A DNA stretch of 64,000 bases from Hirsutella rhossiliensis (taxonomy: Eukaryota > Ascomycota > Sordariomycetes > Hypocreales > Ophiocordycipitaceae): assembly GCF_020360975.1 (NCBI RefSeq), contig NW_025408677.1, positions 620,001 to 684,000 of the forward strand, read 5' to 3'. Of the stretch, positions 57,563 to 64,000 are shown piece after piece. Each line of letters begins with the position of its first letter. Position 1 is the first letter of the stretch. Both the position numbers and the translations under genes were made by a program. Below the pieces are notes generated by a model. That model searched no databases, was not told the origin of the DNA, and worked only from the letters and a program-made list of their open reading frames with translations.

Positions 57563-57751
57563 TGTAACGGTCTCAACTGAGTGTGTTGACAACTAGCTGA
57601 GCGACTGCGACGAGTATCCTAAAGCTAAGGAGAAAAGAAGAAGAAAAGAAAAGAAAGGAAAGCTCTCGAAGATGGCACGAGCTTATAAGCGGAGCTCCGG
57701 TGGGTCTTGTCGAGAGCGGAGCCGAGACCCTCACGGGCTCAGCCCGTTACA
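57563..57751 (-). repeat. 3' LTR of the young Gypsy
   Basis: Identical over 189 bp to 63091-63279. In element sense it begins TGTAACGGGCTGAGCCCG and ends GAGACCGTTACA. The pol frame stops inside it at 57731. Confidence 0.97.
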
Positions 57752-58750
57752 ATAACCCCTCCTTCCTCCCCGTTTCGATCGTTTCGATTGGGGTGGTTTC
57801 GATCCAACTTTCCCATGAACTTCTTCATACCTAGCCAGTGCTATTGTGTCTGCGACGTACTTGACTGGCTCCCACGTCGGACCTATCCATCCGACCCATT
57901 TCACCAACACTTTCCACTCTCTCCCGACTTTCTTCCTGTCCAGAATCTCTTCCACTTCCCACAGCTCGCCATCGTCCGTCAAAATGGCCGGTGGGCGGTA
58001 GTCATCCGACGTCTGTGACGGTAGCGGATCGTCCGCTGCTAAGCGTAAGAGCGACACGTGGAACACGTTGTGTATTCCCGGAGGCGTGTCCAGCCTGCAC
58101 GCGTGTGACCCAATGGTCTCCAGGACGGTGTACTTGGCCGACAGCCAATCGAGCTTCTTGGATGGCCGATTGGATCGGATGTTGCGAAGTCGCAGCCATA
58201 CCTTGTCTCCAGGCTTGAACTGGTCTGACGGCTGTCTTCGCGAATTGGCGTTCTTCTCTTGCTGCTCTTGCGCTGACGCAATTGCCGCCTGGGCCCATTC
58301 CGTTGCCTCTCGAAATCGTTGCACAATGCTTTCAGCCCTGGTCACTGGGGACCTTCCGTCCGTCCGTAACTTCTCCTTGACTTGTATCGGGTCAACATGA
58401 TACCCATGCGTGATAAAGAACGGGCTCAGGCCTGTCGACGTCGAGTTGTGATTGTTGATGGCCATCATGGCCGCTGGCAACAGCTCTTCCCAGTTATCCT
58501 GAGCATAAGCAGCAAAGATCCTCAGATATCTCTCGACTTCCTGATTCGCCCTTTCTGTTGCACCGTCAGTCTCGGGATGCCACGCCGTAGACAATCTTTG
58601 CTTCACGCGTAGCAGCTCGCAGAGCCTCTGCCATAGTCTACTGGTGAATTGCGTGCCACGGTCAGTGACGATCGCGCGCGGCACGCCATGGTGTTGCACC
58701 ACGTTCCGTAGCAATGCTCTGGCCGTCGTCTCGGCCGTGATGTCCTTCAA
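57731..58750 (-). CDS. Gypsy integrase core, C-terminal domain and chromodomain
   Basis: A 339-codon open frame. It starts inside the integrase core: HGVPRAIVTDRGTQFTSRLW carries the second Asp, and HPETDGATERANQEVERYLR the catalytic Glu. FKPGDKVWLRLRNIRSNRPS and NVFHVSLLR are the usual integrase C-terminal (GPY/F-like) part. The last 60-70 residues contain a chromodomain, LWEVEEILDRKKVGREWKVL...WVGWIGPTWEPVKYV, which in this group reads histone marks to steer integration. The frame ends 21 bases inside the 3' LTR. The first Asp of the DDE set is in the preceding frame (58747-59019), so a frameshift lies near 58750. Confidence 0.9.
   Translation of the reverse strand: MKDITAETTARALLRNVVQHHGVPRAIVTDRGTQFTSRLWQRLCELLRVKQRLSTAWHPETDGATERANQEVERYLRIFAAYAQDNWEELLPAAMMAINNHNSTSTGLSPFFITHGYHVDPIQVKEKLRTDGRSPVTRAESIVQRFREATEWAQAAIASAQEQQEKNANSRRQPSDQFKPGDKVWLRLRNIRSNRPSKKLDWLSAKYTVLETIGSHACRLDTPPGIHNVFHVSLLRLAADDPLPSQTSDDYRPPAILTDDGELWEVEEILDRKKVGREWKVLVKWVGWIGPTWEPVKYVADTIALARYEEVHGKVGSKPPQSKRSKRGGRRGYCNGLSP
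57756..57771 (-). promoter_or_regulatory. Polypurine tract of the young Gypsy
   Basis: On the minus strand GGGGAGGAAGGAGGGG lies four bases before the 3' LTR, the primer site for plus-strand synthesis. Confidence 0.85.
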
Positions 58751-60086
58751 TGACTCAAGAACGACACTTTTGACAGTCTGTCCGTCACGACCATAAGGTT
58801 GGTCGAACCGTTCGACTTGGTTGGTGGCAGGTCTGTCACAAAGTCAATTGACAGCTCCGACCAGATCCTGTCTGGAATAGGTAGCGGCTTCAATAAACCG
58901 CGACGCTTCTCTCGCCAAATGTTGCTTCGGCCACACACATCACAATTTCTCACAAATTGACGCACGTCTGAATCGAGGCCTGGCCAATAAAACTTGCGGC
59001 TCAACAAGGACTTCAGCATGTCCCGTCCGGGTGTCCTGCAAGCGTTGAGTCATGCGTCTCCTGCATAAGCCGCGTGCGCAGGGGTTCGTGGTTCGGCACC
59101 CAAATTCGCTCTCGCCAGCAGAGCCGCTGTCCATCGTCAATCGAGCATTCCGAGAGCATCACGGGCAGTCCCCAATGCGACGGCAGACGCCTCTCGCCTT
59201 GCTGTACGGCCTTTCGGATGAGCCAATAACGATTGTGCTTCTTGACACCTTCGTCCCATAACTTCTGCAGTTCCGGGTCCGAGAAAGGGTTTTCGATTGA
59301 GTCGTCTTGGTCAGTTGTTGCGTCATCGGGTTGATCCGTGTCGCCCTTGGTGACATAACCGCTCTTGACTTTTGTCACCAGGCCACCCTTGTTACGTTGC
59401 AGCAGCTGAACACGTCGTCCTTGCAACCGATCATCTTCGGCGCTGTGCGGCATGTCCTGTTCTCGTCGAGACAGCGTGTCCGGTACGACGGCTTCTTTGC
59501 CCGGTCGATGCTTGATGGTGAAGCTGTACCGCGATAGCGTCTCAGCCCATCGCGCCTGACGTTCACTCAGTTGCTGCTTCTTGGTGAAGTAACGGAGGTT
59601 GAGATGATCCGTCAAAACGGTAAAGGACTTCACACTCCTCAATTCGGCGTCCCAATGCTCAAGGCAGCGAATGATCGCCAGCAGCTCTTTATCGTGGATT
59701 GGGTAGTTGCACTCCGCCGGTGCGTTTTTCTTTGAGAAGAAGGCCACAGGCCGCATGATGCCGTCATCGCCCTTTTGCGAGAGCGCCCCTCCTGTGACAT
59801 AACCGGATGAATCCGTCTCCACAATCGTCTCTCTATCCGGATCCCATTGCGCAAGGACCGGCGCACTGGTCAGAAGAGCCTTCAACTCCTCGAAGGCCTT
59901 GTCGCACTCCTTCGACCACGCAAACACCGCATCCTTCTTTGTTAACGCCGTTAGAGGCGCGGCGATGTTGGAGAATCTGGGAATGAATTGCCGGTAATAG
60001 TTGGCAAACCCCAGAAAGCTTCTGACGCCTTTGACAGAACGGGGTCGCTGCCACTGCTGAATTGCCTGCACCTTCTCCGGGTCCAC
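58747..60086 (-). pseudogene. Gypsy RNase H and N-terminal integrase (frame broken near 59015)
   Basis: The 357-codon part from 60086 starts at the end of the RT (VRSFLGFANYYRQFI) and has the RNase H signatures VETDSSGYVTGGALSQ, VAFFSKKNAPAECNYPIHDK, VLTDHLNL and LSRYSFTIKHRPG. It continues to the integrase lead-in (RERIWVPNHEPLRTRLMQ, THDSTLAGHPD). After a frameshift near 59015 the next 90 codons give the zinc domain CDVCGRSNIW and SIDFVTDLPP with the first catalytic Asp. Confidence 0.88.
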
Positions 60087-61402
60087 GCGGATACCTTTCC
60101 CGCTTCGACGATGAAGCCCAGGTACTTGACACTCTTTGCCTCAAAGTCACACTTGTCGATATCAATCTGCAGGCCTGCATCTCGCAGTCGAGCAAGGACC
60201 TGCCTGACTTTGTTGCGATGATCTGCGAGCGAACCGCTCGAGTAGATCAAGATGTCGTCAATGTAAGCGGAACAGAACTCGTCGAGGAAATCTCGCAACG
60301 TGTGGTTTATGTAACGCTGAAACGTTGCGGAGCACCGTCAACCCGAATGGCGTGACAAGCCATTCGTAGAGTCCGTAACGTGTTCTGAATGCTGTCTTCC
60401 ACTCGTCTCCTCCTCGACGCGAATCTTGTGAAATGCTGCGATAACGTCAAGTTTGGTGAGCCACTTGGCCTTGGACAGCGACCGCAAAGTTTCCTCGATC
60501 AACGGCAAGGGATATCGGTCTTTCTTGGTGATCGCATTCAATCCTCGATAGTCCACGCAAAGCGCAGACCACCACCGGGCTTCCTCACGAACAAAACTGG
60601 TGCTGACGCTGGAGAACTACTTGCTCGAATGAAACCCTTGTCGAGTAGCTCAGTGAGAGTCTTTCGCAGAACAATGAGCTCTTCTCGTGACATGCCGTAC
60701 AATGGTCCCCACGGCGGTTCTTTCTCCTTGTCATCAGGACCTCTCTAACTGAATCTTGTGATCACACCCCGGACGACGCGGTGGGAGTTGGTCCGCTTGG
60801 TCGCGGTCGAAGACGGATAGGTACTCGTGGTAGTGACGGGGCAGCTTCTCTCTCGGGTCTGACTTCTTCCTCGGAGTCAATGCCTTCTCAATGTCTTTCA
60901 GGCTTGCGGCGAAGATCCGCACTCCATCGTCTCGATGCTTGAACTTTCTTGCTCGGCGAACCATTCCGGCGAACACGAACGCCGCCTGTCCTCGTATGTT
61001 GCACCGTTCCTCCTCCTTCGGGTCTCGGCCTTTCACCCAATGGTCGTGCGTCCCGATATGCAAGAGGTTCTGCGATAATCGCAAGGTGACATCCTCCTGG
61101 TTCAACCACTTCTTGCCCAGAATCACAGGATCGGTCTGGTCTCGCACAACGTAGAAAAAAGCTCTTTTCTTCTGGTACCCGTCGATATCGAAGTCGAAGT
61201 AGGTCACGGCACAGATGGCCTCGGGTGAGAATGTGTTGACCTGCTCCAACGCTCGAGGTTTAATCGGAATACGCGGCAGGTGAAGCTTGCGGGCAAGGCG
61301 CTCACTGATGGTCCCATAACACAGGCAACCACAGTCAACGAAGGCCGTGGTGAAATACTCTCGATTGATACCGAAATTTACGTAGAGGCCTTCACAGTCC
61401 AT
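59951..61402 (-). pseudogene. Gypsy protease and reverse transcriptase (frameshifted)
   Basis: From 61402: a protease with AFVDCGCLCYGTISERLARK, where DCG replaces the more common DSG; catalytic Asp retained. Further on come ILGKKWLNQEDVTL and the RT parts [54 protein letters not shown], and after frame changes [16 protein letters not shown] with the YIDD catalytic pair (about 60250) and CDFEAKSVKYLGFIVEAG. Breaks lie near 60735, 60560, 60330 and 60090. Stops are due to indels, not RIP transitions. Confidence 0.88.
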
Positions 61403-61463
61403 CTCGTCCTTCTGAGTTGCCCATTCCGCCTCAGCCTTTGCGCGCTCCTGACGGCGATTTTCG

Positions 61464-62644
61464 TCAGGAGCTACTCGTTTTCCGAATGGTCATCGGAGGT
61501 ATCCCGCTAGAACTCTCCGCGGGCTCTTGGTGCTTTGCTCGAGCTTCTTGTCTTCTCTTCGACACGGACCTTGACTCTCTGCTGCCGCCGCTCCTTCCCG
61601 GGACACTTGGCCGCAAGATGGCCAAGCTTCCCGCACTCGTAACATTTGCGCTCCTCCAACGGAACAAATTGCTTTTCCTCCGGGCCCTCCTGCCGTTTAT
61701 CAACCGATTTGCTTTCACGGGTTCCCAATCCATCTGATCATCGGACGGGGACGACGTGGTTGGCGATCCGGGTGACGGGGCTTTGTCGGGACTCGAGCGG
61801 TTCGGATAAACGACCATACTCCTTTCTTGACCTCTGCTCGCGGCCTTGTTGTCGTTGGTGGAAATTGAGGCTATCTAGGCGCGAGCCAATCGTCAAGAGT
61901 AGCTCGGCGTAGCTGTTGAAATCCTTCGGGAGACTGACGGCACTGACGAGACTCGACTTGAGCCTATTATTAATTGCTCCTTCCAAGTAATTGATTTGCA
62001 CCACGTCGGCCCACTCGCCACCGCCACTATCGGCAAGCTCTTTCTCGAACTTTGGGAAGAAACTGGCGAAACTCTCATCAGGCTTCTGCTTCAACGATCG
62101 AAGTCGATCCAGTGCTCGTGCCTTTGCGTTCGGGTCCCCGTACCGACGGTTCAAGTAGTCGAGAAACAGATCTGGGGCGAGCACCATCGATACCGCCCTG
62201 TTCGTAATAAGCAGCGGCCATGTTCTGGGCTGTTCCCGCCAACCGGGAGTACATAGGCGAAGAGTGCTTCTTTATTGTCGAATGCCTGTCGGTCCACAGC
62301 CAATTTCGCTTTCATCTCTAAGAACCAGGGACGGAAGTTTTCCTGGTTCCATCGAATTTCGGCGGATCAGGCAAGGTTGGTTTTACCCTCTTTGATGGGA
62401 TTCTTTCGGATGTCTCGATCGATTGAGGCGTGTTGTCGGACATCGGTTCGATAGGAGCGACTGGTTCATTTGCCGGAGTCGGAGTTGAGACGGCTGTTTG
62501 GAGGATTCGGATCTGCGATCGCATCTCTTCGCGTTCGGCCTCTTGGCTTGCACACACACTTTCTAGTTTGTCCATCACTGCAGCCAGGGCTTGCATCATC
62601 GATTGAGGCTCAAAAGAACCTTGCTGGGAATCGATTGCCTCCAT
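61464..62644 (-). pseudogene. Gypsy gag (frameshifted)
   Basis: Begins with MEAIDSQQGSFEPQSMMQAL and a helical stretch (VMDKLESVCASQEAEREEM). A capsid core follows in another frame (FLDYLNRRYGDPNAKARALD, DESFASFFPKFEKELADSG, YLEGAINNRLKSSLVSA). It ends with the zinc knuckle CYECGKLGHLAAKC (about 61660-61620) and a basic tail. Frame changes lie near 62330-62190, 61740 and 61510. Confidence 0.88.
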
Positions 62645-63077
62645 GACTGAAGATTTTCTCCTCGTCTCTCAGGACTGAGGGCGACTTGATCACACAGCAA
62701 GTCTGATACGGAAGGGATATCTCGACAACGGTCGAACGCTATCAACGCCTCGAAGGCTCCTTCCTACACGGCTGGACGTTCTGCACAGGGCTTCTAGTCC
62801 AGCTGCTGCCGTCCACACTGGGAGCCAAGCAGCAATCACGTACTTCTCGCTCAACCGCACGCCGTACGGAGAGCAGATTGACGCTCCACGTCCTTTGCTC
62901 GGGAGATGAGAGCTACGCGACGCGAGCCAAGCTGGCTTTGGCGCCGTACACACACGCACTTTCGTCGCGGGCGTTCCACACAGGATTGCCCAAGCTACTG
63001 CCACTCCGCGTACCCACAAAGGGAACTGAACAGCGCTGCCAATTGATTGTGATCAAAGGCTTTAACGATGAAAGCGG

Positions 63078-63089
63078 AGCTTTAGGATA
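63078..63089 (-). promoter_or_regulatory. Self-priming primer-binding site of the young Gypsy
   Basis: In element sense the sequence one base after the 5' LTR is TATCCTAAAGCT. It is the exact reverse complement of AGCTTTAGGATA inside the LTR (63143-63154). In Tf1-type elements the 5' end of the element's own RNA folds back on such a site to prime reverse transcription. I see no need for a tRNA primer here. Confidence 0.75.
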
Positions 63090-63090
63090 A

Positions 63091-63279
63091 TGTAACGGTC
63101 TCAACTGAGTGTGTTGACAACTAGCTGAGCGACTGCGACGAGTATCCTAAAGCTAAGGAGAAAAGAAGAAGAAAAGAAAAGAAAGGAAAGCTCTCGAAGA
63201 TGGCACGAGCTTATAAGCGGAGCTCCGGTGGGTCTTGTCGAGAGCGGAGCCGAGACCCTCACGGGCTCAGCCCGTTACA
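63091..63279 (-). repeat. 5' LTR of the young Gypsy
   Basis: Identical to the 3' LTR. In element sense it has a TATA box in GCTTATAAGC (63209-63218), a pyrimidine-rich tract, then AGCTTTAGGATA (63154-63143), about 60 nt downstream of the TATA box, the probable start of the R region. Confidence 0.97.
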
Positions 63280-64000
63280 GTAGGCTGTAGTGTTAAAAGC
63301 AGCCTTGAGGGTAGGGTCGTGACTAACTGTGGCCCCGGCCGGCGTAAAAAGCGGCCTCGTCACATCTGCCCACTTCCCGTACTAGTCAATCTTCGTTATC
63401 GTCACTCTGGTCCCTTGGAGCAGCTGGAGTGACATCCCTGTCGAACTTGACTCTTTTTACGCTGCGGCTAGTGCTCCTTGCACCGCGACTAGTGCTCCTT
63501 ATACCAGCCTTTCTAGCCTTTTCCACAGCTTGCTTGATAATAGGGTCTTTAAGGCTGTTATTAATGACCCTCTATACCTTCTAGGGCTCGTACCAGTCAG
63601 GGGCTTCGTTAGGAAAAACCCCGTAGCAGTTGCTAAGGTCGTGGCCCGGCCTCTCGCAGAGGGGGCAGACGCTGATAGCGGTTGTCTTGTTGAGACCTCC
63701 GCCGGACTAACCCTTCGTTCGGGCCGTCACCGGGGCGGTCTTCTTGCCTTTGCCCTTCTTCGAGGACGACTTTTATGGTATTTCTTTATCTTCGTCGTCG
63801 TCTCCCTGTCCGTAGAGGGTCGGTCCGAACGCTCCTTTGTTGATTTAGTTAGAAACCTTCCTTTTAAGCCGATTAGTCACTCTCAAGTTATCCCTAAAGT
63901 GACGGGCCATGAGGGCAGGCGTGTATCCTTCCTCCTTCTAGGTTGGGGAGTAGACGAAGTTGCTAGCCCAATGCTGGGCTTGTTCCTCCACGGCTATGAT
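63280..64000 (-). pseudogene. gag part of the split Copia, runs off the window
   Basis: On the minus strand the frame reads a CX2CX4HX4C knuckle, CPLCERPGHDLSNC (about 63672-63631), followed by NEAPDWYEP, a stop, and a basic Arg/Ser stretch (ARKAGIRSTSRGARSTSRS). It belongs with the pol part at 53950-57562; the Gypsy target duplication GTAGG marks the junction. Scattered TAG stops show mild RIP. The N-terminus lies beyond 64000. Confidence 0.82.

Larger units (their letters stand above)
57563..63279 (-). mobile_element. Young full-length chromodomain Gypsy, Tf1/sushi-like, identical LTRs
   Basis: A 5717-bp element with two identical 189-bp LTRs and a perfect 5-bp target duplication GTAGG (57558-57562 and 63280-63284), inserted in the minus-strand Copia between gag and protease. 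It encodes gag with a CCHC knuckle, protease, RT, RNase H and integrase with a C-terminal chromodomain, all on the minus strand. There is no RIP signature. A diverged solo LTR of the family is at 3968-4151. Several frameshifts are present despite the identical LTRs. Confidence 0.97.

Overview
This window looks like a repeat-rich, probably accessory, subtelomeric or pericentromeric, block from a filamentous ascomycete fungus. The evidence is fungal-type transposons (Tad-like LINEs, a MULE with short GT-AG introns, a Crypton-type recombinase, a Helitron, hAT, Copia and chromodomain Gypsy elements) and a very strong repeat-induced point mutation (RIP) signature. I recognise no ordinary, intact host gene.

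Layout. 1-14.85 kb is GC-rich and largely free of RIP. It holds two LINE fragments (minus), a solo LTR (3968-4151), a tRNA-like sequence (4606-4679), a complete MULE (5033-8551) sitting inside an unrecognised ORF of about 408 codons, a MITE-like element (10353-10972), a second MULE remnant, a hAT end carrying a solo LTR, and a frameshifted Crypton-type tyrosine recombinase (13081-14720). 14.86-20.4 kb is a RIP-damaged Copia. 21233-25526 is a young, un-RIPped Copia with 5-bp target duplications but no RNase H region. 25.5-53.5 kb is almost exhaustively RIPped: a solo LTR, a Helitron, a complete chromodomain Gypsy (29901-36863) with an extra antisense ORF, a hAT (38666-41818) with a solo LTR nested in it, a LINE ORF1, an APH-family kinase-like pseudogene, and long unresolvable stretches. 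From 53.5 kb to the window end there is a minus-strand Copia, split by a young full-length Gypsy (57563-63279) with identical LTRs.

Reading the layers. Transposons jumped into already decayed transposons: young Copia and Gypsy elements without RIP sit in RIPped sequence, and the same LTR family occurs as un-RIPped and RIPped solo copies. RIP removed nearly all CA/TG dinucleotides but left CG, so GC content stays moderate while stop codons (TGG, CAG and CAA turned into TAG/TAA) fill the frames.

Most notable: (i) the young Gypsy has a 12-nt perfect complement between its primer-binding site and its own LTR, indicating Tf1-like self-priming; (ii) the MULE and its 9-bp duplication can be subtracted to give one continuous open frame of a protein I do not recognise; (iii) the young Copia has a primer-binding site matching the anticodon arm of initiator tRNA-Met; (iv) a tyrosine recombinase has a cluster of inverted GATAAGT motifs just upstream. 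The many frameshifts in the youngest elements may be sequencing indels and should temper any claim that they are dead.
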